Of a DNA stretch of 32,761 nt, positions 22,360-30,391 are shown piece by piece. The stretch lies in contig JABIGL010000093.1 of the NCBI GenBank assembly GCA_018650185.1, forward strand, positions 1-32,761, in the 5' to 3' direction. The notes beneath the pieces are model-generated. The model ran no database searches. It had not been told where the DNA came from and saw nothing but the letters and a program-made list of their open reading frames with translations. The stretch comes from Chloroflexota bacterium. GTDB taxonomy: Bacteria; Chloroflexota; Dehalococcoidia; Lucifugimonadales; Lucifugimonadaceae. The translations under genes and the position numbers were made by a program. Each line of letters begins with the position of its first letter. Position 1 is the first letter of the stretch.

Positions 22360-23250
22360 CTAGTCCACCCCAAGTATCTCAACAGCGTCCCTGTTGATGA
22401 TCCCCTCAATCTCCTCTTCCGGTATGGCCGGCAGATGGTGGTCCGTGGCGAATTTGGCGAGGCTGCGAAGGCCGTCAATGTTTTCCTGCGGGACTGTAAC
22501 TGGCCAGTCAGATGCGAAAAGTATCTTCTGCGTTGCACCCCACTCGTGGAACAGCCGCATCCCGTTCCAGAACGAATACGGCCGGTAGAACTGGGCCGAC
22601 ACGTCCGCCCACACATTGGGATGTTTGCGCACTACGGCAATGCAGTCCTCGTGCCAGGGGTGTCCGAGGTGTGCCATGACAATACGTAACTCCGGGAACG
22701 CGATGGCGATCTGGTCCATATCAAGCGGGTACGCGTATCGAATTGCAGCGTCTGCCATCGGAGATGTTCCCTGGTGGAACACGACGGGTAACCCGTCTGC
22801 CTCAAGTCGGGCGTACAACCCGAAAGCGTCTTCTCCAAGGGGATCAAACTCTTGATTGTTAGGGACCAGTTTGATCCCCCTGCACCCCAGATCTCCCACC
22901 GCGCGGTCGTACTCGTCGTTCATGCCCGGGTCCATGGGGTGAAGAGACATAAAGGGAATCACTTTGTCTGGTGCGGCTCTGTGCAGCTCTGCTGCGACAT
23001 CGTTGTGATTCTTGCCGTCAGTTTCCAGATCACCTGTGCCCTGTATCAGTGCGCGGTCGTGGTCCCATGGCTGCGGTTCGATTCCGAAGGCGATTGCCTT
23101 ATCGACCGGCGCCATCGCTTCGAGATACTCGGGGATCGAATGGGTCATCGTCACGTTGTCACCGGAACGCATCACGTTTTCGGTGGATTGGTCGGAATCC
23201 GGGACCGTGTCGCGGTGTGTGGGTAGGTGGGTATGTACGTCTACGATCAT
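22360..23250 (-). CDS. Amidohydrolase-2 family metal hydrolase / decarboxylase, paralog 3
   Basis: 296 residues. The N-terminus MIVDVHTHLPTH gives H6-x-H8 metal ligands; other ligands fit H159 (VVFHQGTSPM), the His of MAHLGHPW and the Asp of FASDWPV. This is the amidohydrolase-2 pattern (PF04909) shared by ACMSD, gamma-resorcylate decarboxylase and some lactonases. The ATG has GGAGAG about five bases upstream. It is the third of three tandem paralogs and the most different of them (GIEPQPWDHDRALIQ, MRLFHEWGATQ). The other two are closer to each other. It starts 47 bases after paralog 2 ends. The substrate is unknown; decarboxylation or C-C/lactone hydrolysis of a carboxylate carried by the MFS transporter downstream is the best guess. 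Confidence 0.9.
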   Translation of the reverse strand: MIVDVHTHLPTHRDTVPDSDQSTENVMRSGDNVTMTHSIPEYLEAMAPVDKAIAFGIEPQPWDHDRALIQGTGDLETDGKNHNDVAAELHRAAPDKVIPFMSLHPMDPGMNDEYDRAVGDLGCRGIKLVPNNQEFDPLGEDAFGLYARLEADGLPVVFHQGTSPMADAAIRYAYPLDMDQIAIAFPELRIVMAHLGHPWHEDCIAVVRKHPNVWADVSAQFYRPYSFWNGMRLFHEWGATQKILFASDWPVTVPQENIDGLRSLAKFATDHHLPAIPEEEIEGIINRDAVEILGVD

Positions 23251-23297
23251 CGAAACTCTCCGTCGTCAGGTGCGGGGTGCAGTCAGGGACTTTCTGC

Positions 23298-24194
23298 TTA
23301 CTCCACTCCTAGGATTTCCAACGCATCCCGGTTGATGATGCCCTCGATCTCGGCCTCAGGAATAACCGGCAGGTGGTGGTCCCTGGCGTACTTGGCCAGA
23401 CCGCGCAGTCCATCGATGTTGTCCTTCGGTACGGAGACTGGCCAGTCTGACGCGAGCAGGATCTTCTGCGTCACACCCCATTCGTAAAACGCCATCATGC
23501 CGTTCCAGAACGACCACGGTCGGTAGAACTGCGCCGACACGTCTGCCCACACGTTTGGGTGCTTGCGGACGACGGCCAGGCAGTCGTTCTGCCAGGGATG
23601 ACCGAGGTGCGCCATGACGATCCGCAACTCCGGGAACGCTATCGCCACTTGGTCCATCACGAGCGGCTGGGCATAACGCAGCGGCGCATCTTGCATGGGC
23701 GATGTGCCCTGGTGGAAAACGATCGGCAGGCCGTCTGCTTCGAGTCGCGCGTAAAGCTTGAACGCGGCCTTACCGACGGGGTCGAAGTCCTGGTAGTTCG
23801 GGCCGAGTTTGATTCCCTTGCAACCGAGATCACCGACGGCCCGGTCATACTCATCGTTCATACCGGGGTCCATCGGGTGGAGCGACATGAACGGAATCAC
23901 CTTGTCGGGTGCGGCTTTGTGTAATTCCGCTGCGACATCGTTGAGGTTCTTACCGTCGACTGCGATGTCACCCGGTTGTCCGGTGATCGTCAGCGGCCGC
24001 TCGGACTGCCACGGGCGCGGGGCGATGCCGAAGGCGAATGTCTTGTCCACTGGCTCCATCGCACGGAGGTAATCAACGATGCTGTTGGTCTTCGACACGT
24101 CGGCCCCGGATCGCATCACGTTTTCAGTGCTGCGATCTGAGTCCGGGACGGTGTCGTAGTGGGTCGGAAGATGGGTGTGGACGTCGACGATCAT
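23298..24194 (-). CDS. Amidohydrolase-2 family metal hydrolase / decarboxylase, paralog 2
   Basis: 298 residues from the ATG at 24194, chosen so the product begins MIVDVHTH like its two paralogs; a GTG one codon earlier is in frame. Metal ligands are in the same places: H-x-H at the N-terminus, His in IVFHQGTSPM, His in MAHLGHPW and Asp in LASDWPV. Compared with paralog 1 it is nearly the same from about residue 85 to the end, with differences mostly at 55-82 (here PWQSERPLTITGQPGDI). This pattern is typical of a fairly recent duplication followed by change around one active-site loop. It starts 42 bases after paralog 1 ends. The ribosome site (AAGAAAGA) is weak, so coupling to the gene upstream is likely. 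Confidence 0.9.
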   Translation of the reverse strand: MIVDVHTHLPTHYDTVPDSDRSTENVMRSGADVSKTNSIVDYLRAMEPVDKTFAFGIAPRPWQSERPLTITGQPGDIAVDGKNLNDVAAELHKAAPDKVIPFMSLHPMDPGMNDEYDRAVGDLGCKGIKLGPNYQDFDPVGKAAFKLYARLEADGLPIVFHQGTSPMQDAPLRYAQPLVMDQVAIAFPELRIVMAHLGHPWQNDCLAVVRKHPNVWADVSAQFYRPWSFWNGMMAFYEWGVTQKILLASDWPVSVPKDNIDGLRGLAKYARDHHLPVIPEAEIEGIINRDALEILGVE

Positions 24195-24236
24195 CACGAT
24201 CTTTCTTATTTCAGGCGCTGAGGTGGGACGGTGTGA

Positions 24237-25127
24237 TTAGTCGACGCCCAGAATCTCCAGTGCGTCCCGGTTTATGATTCCCTCGATCTCATCTTCCGGG
24301 ATTACAGGCAGATGGTGGTCTGTGGCGAATTTGGCCAGGTTACGTAGCCCGTCCATGTTGTGCTGTGGAAGGGTTACCGGCCAGTCAGACGCAAAAAGAA
24401 TCTTCTGCGTTACGCCCCATTCGTGGAACAACTGCATGCCGTTCCAGAACGACCATGGCCGGTAGAACTGTGCCGACACGTCTGCCCACACGTTCGGGTG
24501 TTTGCGCACAACGGCCAGACAGTCCGCCTGCCACGGGTGGCCGAGGTGGGCCATCACGATACGTAGTTCCGGGAACGCTATTGCCACCTGGTCCATCACG
24601 AGCGGTTGGGCATAGCGTAGTGGCGCGTCTCGCATCGGAGACGTGCCCTGGTGGAAAACGATTGGCAGACCGTCTGCCTCAAGCCTTGCGTACAGCTTGA
24701 AAGCGTCCTCGCCGACGGGGTCAAAGTTCTGGTAGTTCGGGCCGAGTTTGATCCCTTTGCAGCCCAGATCGCCCACGGCGCGGTCGTATTCGTCATTCAT
24801 CCCGGGGTCTCGCGGATGGAGTGACATGAAGGGGATTACTTTGTCCGGCGCTGCCTTGTGCAGTTCAGCAGCGACATCGTTGTGGTTTTTGCCGTCGACT
24901 GCGAGGTCTCCTTTGCCCTGGATCATCTCCCGCGCAGAGTCCTCCGGACGGGGAGCGATGCCGAAAGCAAAGGTCTTGTCGACGGGCTCCATTGCACGGA
25001 GGTAGTCGGCAATGGTGTTAGTCATCGACACGTCGTCGCCGGACCTCATCATGTTTTCAGACGATCGGTCTGAATCCGGGACTGAATCGCGATGCGTGGG
25101 GAGGTGGGTGTGGACGTCGACGATCAT
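24237..25127 (-). CDS. Amidohydrolase-2 family metal hydrolase / decarboxylase, paralog 1
   Basis: 296 residues from ATG 25127, with CAGGA nine bases upstream; the frame is open to 25154 but the extra nine residues are not shared with the paralogs. Metal ligands: H6 and H8, H159 (IVFHQG), H194 (MAHLGH) and D248 (FASDWP). It is the first gene of a minus-strand run of three amidohydrolases, an MFS transporter and a small membrane protein (25127 to 20594). The promoter should be in 25128-25224, a gap of 97 bases that also separates it from the sensor kinase gene end. Paralogs may act in sequence on one pathway or on related substrates. No dehydrogenase or oxygenase is next to them. Confidence 0.9.
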   Translation of the reverse strand: MIVDVHTHLPTHRDSVPDSDRSSENMMRSGDDVSMTNTIADYLRAMEPVDKTFAFGIAPRPEDSAREMIQGKGDLAVDGKNHNDVAAELHKAAPDKVIPFMSLHPRDPGMNDEYDRAVGDLGCKGIKLGPNYQNFDPVGEDAFKLYARLEADGLPIVFHQGTSPMRDAPLRYAQPLVMDQVAIAFPELRIVMAHLGHPWQADCLAVVRKHPNVWADVSAQFYRPWSFWNGMQLFHEWGVTQKILFASDWPVTLPQHNMDGLRNLAKFATDHHLPVIPEDEIEGIINRDALEILGVD

Positions 25128-25224
25128 TGCGGATTTTCCTGCTTTAAAGGGCACAACCGTTGTATAGGCGGCCCGCAGTGTACGCCCGTACTGCGCTGCG
25201 TCGTAGCGACGCCAGGATAAAGCT

Positions 25225-26973
25225 CTACTGCCCTATTGCATGCGGAAAGTCTGGACCGTCTTCGTCTTCGTTGTCTCCGCTGGTACCGACCTCATGCAAT
25301 GGCGGCGTCCAGTGCATGTTTAGCACTGATCCAATGGCCCCGGGATCTTCAGGTACGTTAAACATCCGCGCCTCTTCGTCCACGAACGGAATCACGACGT
25401 CGACGCCTGTTCCCTCACCGGGGAACGAGGTCACCGACAGGTTTCCGCCGATGGCGTCAACGTAGTCACGGATCGTGAGCAGGCCAAGACCGCTCGGAGC
25501 GCGGGCGTCAGGTTCAAAGCCACGGCCGTCGTCTGTTACCGACAGCTCAAGAAGCTGGCCTTCGCGATCGTAGTGCCAGTGGATGACGGCTTCTGTTGCG
25601 CCGGCATGCTTCACTACGTTTGCCAATGCAGCGTCCGCCACACGGTGTACGGCAAGCCGGACTGACTCAGGAATCCTGCTGTCACCCGCTGGTTCAAGCG
25701 CCTCTACTTCTTCACCGACATCCAGCTCGACCGGGATGGTCGACTCGTAGAACTCCTGGAGCGACCTGAGTCCCGCAAGCGCGCTTACACGAACGATACT
25801 CGGATGGAGTCGGTGCGAAAGCAGTCGTATGTCGTCCTCACGTATGCGGTCAAGCTGATCGAGCGCATCGTCCAGGGACGTTGCGAGCGTCTCGGTATCA
25901 AAATTCTCGGCGTCCATGTTGGACCGGATCATGCTCAACGCGTGCCAGATCATGAGCAACTTGGTCTGCACCGGCCCGTGCAACTCTTCCGCTATTGATT
26001 GCCGGGCGGCTTCGTCTGCGTTGAGCAATCGCTCCCGAGAGCGCCGGATGATCTCGTTCTGGGCCTCAAGCTGTTCATTCATAGAGGCCAGTTTTCGTTG
26101 TGTGTCCTCGAGCGCCTGTTTCTCTGCCGCCACTCGCATTCGAGACACGCGCTCCTCACCCACCCGGATCACCTGTGAACGGTATCGAGCGCCGCCGATG
26201 GTGAGCGAAACCTCGCTGGCCACCAGCGCTATCAGATCGGTGTCATGCTCAGTAAACGCGTTTGAAGTCCGACTCCGTAGCTCGATGTAACCGGTCGGAT
26301 TGTTTCTACTACCCAGTTGCACGCGTAGCCCGGATTTCAGCCCGGCTCCAAGAAAAGACGTATTGGACTCCGGCCGAACTCCGCCGCCGGTGAGCAGATG
26401 TACCCGCCCGTCGCTTACCGATTTCCAGCCGTCCTCATCCACAACGAGCGGAGCGGTATCACCGGTTACGCGGTCAGGCACAAATACACCGGAGGCAAAG
26501 GCGACCTCTAGCTCATCGTCACCCGGTCGTTCAACGACGATGGCGAAACGATCAACCGGTAGGTATGCCTTGAGAGCCTCGTAGATATCTTCGTAAACCC
26601 GGTCCAGAAGCGCGCTGGAACTGGAGGCAGCTCGAATCCGTTCAAGAAGTCGTCGCTCTGATGCCCGTTCATGGAAGCGAGAAGTAACGTAGATGGACAC
26701 GAACGCAGCGGAAAGTACCAGCGAACTCTCGATGACGGTACGAGGCACGCCATCTATTCCGAATTCGGTCCAGTAGGTGATGCCCAGGGCCGTTCCGGCG
26801 GCGATGGCGAACGCTAATGCAAGTGGAACGGCAAGGAATGAAGTGGTTAGCGCCACGATAGGCAGCAGCAACAATCCGGCAGGAGTTGTGCTGTCGCCAG
26901 ATAACGCAACGATGCCGATGGACAACGCCGCGCCCAGCACGCCGGGGAGAATTACCCAATTACGACGGGTCAT
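25225..26973 (-). CDS. NarL-type sensor histidine kinase with GAF-like domain
   Basis: 582 residues. Residues 5-100 hold about four membrane helices. Residues 118-260 look like a GAF domain (YLPVDRFAIVVERPG, then GYIELRSR and FTEHDTDLIALVASEVSL). A coiled coil follows (265-320). The dimerisation/phospho-acceptor helix reads IAEELHGPVQTKL with H332; the usual acidic residue after His is Gly 333. The ATPase domain has N452 (LANVVKHAG), D481-G-R-G (DDGRGF) and GLGLLTIRDYVDAIGG. The C-terminal 50 residues are acidic and disordered. It would phosphorylate a LuxR-type response regulator. None is adjacent; the LuxR-type gene at 16785 is a distant candidate. It faces the same way as the cys operon, 250 bases downstream of cysN. 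Confidence 0.9.
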   Translation of the reverse strand: MTRRNWVILPGVLGAALSIGIVALSGDSTTPAGLLLLPIVALTTSFLAVPLALAFAIAAGTALGITYWTEFGIDGVPRTVIESSLVLSAAFVSIYVTSRFHERASERRLLERIRAASSSSALLDRVYEDIYEALKAYLPVDRFAIVVERPGDDELEVAFASGVFVPDRVTGDTAPLVVDEDGWKSVSDGRVHLLTGGGVRPESNTSFLGAGLKSGLRVQLGSRNNPTGYIELRSRTSNAFTEHDTDLIALVASEVSLTIGGARYRSQVIRVGEERVSRMRVAAEKQALEDTQRKLASMNEQLEAQNEIIRRSRERLLNADEAARQSIAEELHGPVQTKLLMIWHALSMIRSNMDAENFDTETLATSLDDALDQLDRIREDDIRLLSHRLHPSIVRVSALAGLRSLQEFYESTIPVELDVGEEVEALEPAGDSRIPESVRLAVHRVADAALANVVKHAGATEAVIHWHYDREGQLLELSVTDDGRGFEPDARAPSGLGLLTIRDYVDAIGGNLSVTSFPGEGTGVDVVIPFVDEEARMFNVPEDPGAIGSVLNMHWTPPLHEVGTSGDNEDEDGPDFPHAIGQ

Positions 26974-27223
26974 ATCTATCCGTCCTGGTCAGGTTCTTAG
27001 CCAGGCGCGCGATCCCGAGCGCGCGAGTTACGCGCGCACGTTCGTCGTGTCTCTTCAGGCAGATTGCGTGCAGCATCTCAGACTGAAGGTACCGCCCAGG
27101 TCCGGGTTGCCGCATCCGGCGGTCCACGCAGCCCACATGGGAGGATCACGCGGGGTGCGCTCACACAGGCAGACCTGAAGATGTGCGCTAACGAAGCAAA
27201 GCCAGGTCAGCTGGTACCCGGAT
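26974..27223. promoter_or_regulatory. Gap between cysN and the sensor kinase gene
   Basis: 250 bases without a gene. Around 27004-27037 are two overlapping G/C-only palindromes (CGCGCG-ATCCCGAG-CGCGCG and CGCGC-GAGTTA-CGCGCG). They lie 30-60 bases upstream of the kinase start codon and could be an operator or a transcript-end hairpin for cysN, without a T-run. Nothing else stands out. The ORFs drawn here lack ribosome sites. Confidence 0.3.
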
Positions 27224-28498
27224 TTACCCGATAGAAAAGTCGCCAAAGGCGGGGCTACCGATCATTCCGGCAGCTACGGTTTCGTTGGTGGACTCATCGA
27301 TCAGAATGAAGCTGCCCGTCGTGCGGTTGTAGTTGTAGTCGTCACAGACCAACGGCGCGCTTGTACGGATCGATACCCGTCCGATGTCGTTCAGACCCAA
27401 TGACGCGCATCCCGAAACCGGCGACAGCGTGTTGATATCTATCTCGCAGTCGAGGCCAGTGATCATCGCCTTTGCCGTGCGCGTCGTGTGCTTGATGCGC
27501 AACATTGTCCCCTGGCGTAGCTCGGTTGAGTCGCTCATCCAGCAAACTGTCGCATCGAAGGTTTGTGTGGTTCGCGGGGAGTCCACAACGGCACTAATCA
27601 TGTCGCCCCGAGAGACGTCAAAGTCATCCGTGAGCCGAATCGATACGGCAGTTTGGGCTGAAGCTTCCTGCGCCTCACCGTCCGGCGTCTCGATGGCGGC
27701 AATGTGTGAGACCTTCCGGGACGGAAGAATCTCGACCTCCTGTCCGACGCGGACAACACCATCGGCTATCGTCCCAGCATAGCTCCGGTAATCGTGGAAC
27801 TCTTGTCGCAAGGGACGGACCACGTACTGCACCGGCAAACGGAGTGGCCGTTCTTTGAGGTCCCGGTCGGTATCGAAATCCTCCAGATACGAAAGCAGCG
27901 GGCCGTCCGAGTACCACGGCATGCGGTCGGAATCGGTCACCACATTGTCGCCCTCAAGTGCGGAGATCGGGAAGAATCGGGCGTCGTTTACGTTCAGGTT
28001 GTCCAGGAGTCCCTGGAACTCGTCCCTGATTGAGGCAAACGTGCCGTAGTCGTAATTGACAAGGTCCATCTTGTTCACACACACGGCCATGTGCCGGATA
28101 CCGAGCAGTGACGCAATCACCGCGTGTCGACGCGACTGCTCAACAACGCCGTTTCGTGCGTCGATGATGATGAGCGCCAGATCCGCGGTGGATGCGCCGG
28201 TCACCATGTTGCGGGTGTACTGCACATGCCCCGGGGTGTCGGCGAGGATGAACTTGCGCTTAGGGGTCGAGAAGTAGCGATACGCTACGTCAATCGTGAT
28301 GCCCTGTTCACGCTCAGCCCTTAGCCCGTCAGTCAGGAGGGCTAGATTGAAATACTCACCGCTCTGCCGCTTGCTGACCTCTTCTGCGGACTCCAGCACA
28401 TCGTCGTATATAGCCTTTGAGTCGTACAAGAGGCGGCCGATAAGGGTGCTTTTGCCGTCGTCTACCGACCCGGCTGTGGCGATTCGAAGCAACTCCAT
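27224..28498 (-). CDS. cysN: Sulfate adenylyltransferase subunit 1 (GTPase)
   Basis: 424 residues. This is the elongation-factor-like GTPase of ATP sulfurylase. The P-loop GSVDDGKSTLIGRLLYD, the switch region DTPGHVQYTRNM, and CVNKMDLV are all present. The protein ends without a fused APS kinase (CysC) domain. With CysD it makes APS from sulfate and ATP, using GTP hydrolysis to drive the reaction. Its ATG overlaps the CysD stop codon (ATGA/TGATG), the usual translational coupling of cysDN. It is the last gene of the operon begun at 30183. No other cys genes (cysC, sulfite reductase, sulfate permease) are in the window. Confidence 0.96.
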   Translation of the reverse strand: MELLRIATAGSVDDGKSTLIGRLLYDSKAIYDDVLESAEEVSKRQSGEYFNLALLTDGLRAEREQGITIDVAYRYFSTPKRKFILADTPGHVQYTRNMVTGASTADLALIIIDARNGVVEQSRRHAVIASLLGIRHMAVCVNKMDLVNYDYGTFASIRDEFQGLLDNLNVNDARFFPISALEGDNVVTDSDRMPWYSDGPLLSYLEDFDTDRDLKERPLRLPVQYVVRPLRQEFHDYRSYAGTIADGVVRVGQEVEILPSRKVSHIAAIETPDGEAQEASAQTAVSIRLTDDFDVSRGDMISAVVDSPRTTQTFDATVCWMSDSTELRQGTMLRIKHTTRTAKAMITGLDCEIDINTLSPVSGCASLGLNDIGRVSIRTSAPLVCDDYNYNRTTGSFILIDESTNETVAAGMIGSPAFGDFSIG

Positions 28499-29430
28499 CA
28501 GAAGTAACCCTCTCGTTTCCGGTCTTCCATGGCAGCTTCGGAGGTCCGGTCATCCGCCCGGCTCGCGCCGCGTTCGGATGTTCGGGTCGCCGCGATCTCT
28601 GCGATCACATGGTCCAACGTGGTTGCCGTTGATGGCACGGCACCGGTTACCGTCATGTCGCCGACGGTGCGGAAGCGAACGGACTGAACGCTGACCGTCT
28701 CCCCCGGTCCCGGAGTTACGAAGTCAGAGACCGCCATCAGCATGCCGTCCCTCTCAAACACCTCACGTTCGTGGGCGTAGTAGATCGACGGGAGCTCCAG
28801 ATTTTGATCTGAGATGTACTGCCAGATATCCAGCTCGGTCCAGTTAGATATCGGAAACACGCGGATGTGCTGACCGGGGTGGATGAAACCGTTAAACAGG
28901 TTCCAAAGCTCCGGTCGCTGATTCTTCGGATCCCACTGTCCGAACTCGTCCCGGAACGAGTACACCCGCTCCTTGGCACGAGAACGCTCTTCATCCCGGC
29001 GCGCTCCGCCGTACATCGCCCCAAAATCGTGTTCTCGAATCGTGTCCAGGAGCACCGGTGTCTGCAGCCGGTTTCTGGAGCCGCCTCGATCTGAACTCTC
29101 CGGGATGCGACCACTAGCGATGGCGTCAGGAACTGAACCGACGACCAGCTCAAGGCCAAGCCGTTCGACCGTGTTGTCCCGGTACTCGATCACTTCAGGG
29201 AAGTTGTGGCCGGTGTCGATGTGGACGATGGGAATTGGCAGACCGGCCGGTGCCATCGCCTTAACGGCCAGATGGAGCATGACGATCGAGTCCTTGCCGC
29301 CTGAAAACAGCAGGGCAGGGCGATCAAACTCGGCGATCCCTTCCCGAATGATGTGTATGGATTCGGACTCAAGCGCTCTGAGCTGGCCGGCGTCCGGGAG
29401 TGAGGATGTAACGGCGATAGTTGCGTTCAT
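28498..29430 (-). CDS. cysD: Sulfate adenylyltransferase subunit 2
   Basis: 310 residues, the usual length. The N-type ATP pyrophosphatase loop is FSGGKDSIVMLHLA. The blocks ARRDEERSRAKERVYSFRDEF, WDPKNQRPELWNLFNG and VFPISNWTELDIWQYI are typical of CysD. It transfers AMP from ATP to sulfate, together with the GTPase CysN. The ATG is 9 bases after the cysH stop codon with only a partial ribosome site, and its own stop overlaps the cysN start, so the three genes are one unit. No unusual features. Confidence 0.96.
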   Translation of the reverse strand: MNATIAVTSSLPDAGQLRALESESIHIIREGIAEFDRPALLFSGGKDSIVMLHLAVKAMAPAGLPIPIVHIDTGHNFPEVIEYRDNTVERLGLELVVGSVPDAIASGRIPESSDRGGSRNRLQTPVLLDTIREHDFGAMYGGARRDEERSRAKERVYSFRDEFGQWDPKNQRPELWNLFNGFIHPGQHIRVFPISNWTELDIWQYISDQNLELPSIYYAHEREVFERDGMLMAVSDFVTPGPGETVSVQSVRFRTVGDMTVTGAVPSTATTLDHVIAEIAATRTSERGASRADDRTSEAAMEDRKREGYF

Positions 29431-29439
29431 AAGTGTTAG

Positions 29440-30183
29440 TTACCTGGTAGCGGCAGCAATAACGTGAAGACCGCACTCCTTGGCATCCGGGTCGCTCTCC
29501 CACCACCAACGTCCGGCGCGGATGTCTTCATCCGGCTCGACCGCTCGTGTGCAGGGCGCGCAGCCCAGGCTTGGGAAGCCCTTGTCGTGTAGTTCGTTAT
29601 ATGGAACCGAGAACTCGGCGATGTATTCCTTCACCTGTTCAAAGGTCCAGTCCGCGAGGGGACTGATCTTGTACGAGTCGTGCGTAGCGTCCCATTCGAC
29701 GAGATCGATACTCCCGCGGTCCATGCCCTGATCTCGTCGTAGACCGGTAATCCAGCCATCTACGGAATTCAGGGCGCGCCCGAGTGGTTCTACTTTGCGG
29801 ACACCGCAACACATCTTCCGGTTGTCCATACCCTTGTAGAACAGGTTGTAACCCCGCTCCTCGACCATGGCCCTTACCTCGTCCATGTCCGGGTAGAAGG
29901 CCTCGATCCTGGTTCCATACCGGGTGCTTGCCTGGTCGAACAGGGTGTAGGTCTCGGTAGGGAGTCGCTGCGTGTCCAGCGTCATTACTCGGGCGTCAGG
30001 TGTGATGCGCCAGAACATGTCCAGCAGGACCATGTCTTCAAGTCCAAAGCTGGACATGAGCGCCACATCGTTTCCAAGCTCTTCGTGCGCCCACAACAGG
30101 ATTTCCTGCGGATTGGCACCTTCAAGCTCCTGGTTTATTTCCGATAGCCTCTCGGCCGTCGGCGTCTGGATCTGTTTCGTCAC
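29440..30183 (-). CDS. cysH: Adenylyl-sulfate (APS) reductase, assimilatory
   Basis: 247 residues from a GTG start with GAGGA five bases upstream. The core is the PAPS/APS reductase fold (VALMSSFGLEDMVLLDMF, VMTLDTQRLPTETY). C125-C126 (KMCCGVRK) and C208xxC211 (LGCAPCTRA) are the four ligands of the [4Fe-4S] cluster that marks APS reductases and is absent from enteric PAPS reductase. C237 in KECGLH is the catalytic Cys. It reduces APS to sulfite with thioredoxin. Together with the lack of a CysC domain in CysN, this points to the short route sulfate to APS to sulfite, without PAPS. It is the first structural gene of the operon, behind a cysteine-codon leader and terminator. Confidence 0.95.
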   Translation of the reverse strand: MTKQIQTPTAERLSEINQELEGANPQEILLWAHEELGNDVALMSSFGLEDMVLLDMFWRITPDARVMTLDTQRLPTETYTLFDQASTRYGTRIEAFYPDMDEVRAMVEERGYNLFYKGMDNRKMCCGVRKVEPLGRALNSVDGWITGLRRDQGMDRGSIDLVEWDATHDSYKISPLADWTFEQVKEYIAEFSVPYNELHDKGFPSLGCAPCTRAVEPDEDIRAGRWWWESDPDAKECGLHVIAAATR

Positions 30184-30204
30184 ATCGTCCTCTGGTTTTC
30201 AACA

Positions 30205-30250
30205 GGCAATAAAAAACCCCCCGAGACCGGTGAGGTCTTCGAGGGGTTTG
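30205..30250 (-). terminator. Attenuator terminator in the cysH leader
   Basis: In the minus-strand RNA CCCCTCGAAGACC (30246-30234), loop TCACC, and GGTCTCGGGGGG (30228-30217) make a stem of about 12 pairs with one bulged A and one U-G, followed by TTTTTTATT. It lies between the leader peptide stop codon and the cysH start codon (22 bases after the T-run), so it stops transcription before the operon unless it is prevented from forming. The 5' arm CCCCTC (30246-30241) can pair instead with GAGGGG (30301-30296) in the leader ORF, giving an antiterminator; GAG (30295-30293) with CTC (30252-30250) extends that pairing. Confidence 0.85.
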
Positions 30251-30283
30251 AGTCAGCATCCGTTTGCGCTTGTACGCGTTACG

Positions 30284-30352
30284 TCAGGCAGGCTCCCCCT
30301 CTGGGGTCCCACAACACGCACAGGCGCAGTTCTTGTCGATATTCATAAACAT
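30284..30352 (-). CDS. Cysteine-rich leader peptide of the cys operon
   Basis: A 22-codon ORF, ATG 30352 to TGA 30286-30284. The peptide starts MFMNIDKN, residues 9-14 are CACACC, and it ends GTPEGEPA. Four Cys codons in six (TGC, TGT, TGT, TGT) just before paired GC-rich segments and a terminator are the mark of amino-acid attenuation. A ribosome waiting at Cys 14 would cover CCCC (30306-30303), freeing GAGGGG (30301-30296) to hold the terminator's 5' arm, so transcription goes on. A ribosome that reaches the stop codon would cover GAGGGG, and the terminator forms. The product regulates in cis and is probably degraded. No ribosome site is seen; the predicted transcript start is so close that the ORF may be leaderless. 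Cys-codon leaders are known for actinobacterial cys genes. Confidence 0.8.
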   Translation of the reverse strand: MFMNIDKNCACACCGTPEGEPA

Positions 30353-30357
30353 GATGG

Positions 30358-30391
30358 TTCGAGTGTAAGCCACGTAAGGCCTCTTTGCGAA
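30358..30391 (-). promoter_or_regulatory. Candidate promoter of the cys operon
   Basis: On the minus strand TTCGCA (30391-30386) and TACACT (30367-30362) are 18 bases apart and match 4 of 6 bases each of the sigma-70 boxes. A start about seven bases after the -10 would fall at 30353-30356, directly next to the leader ATG at 30352. This is weak evidence and rests on spacing to the leader ORF. Confidence 0.35.
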
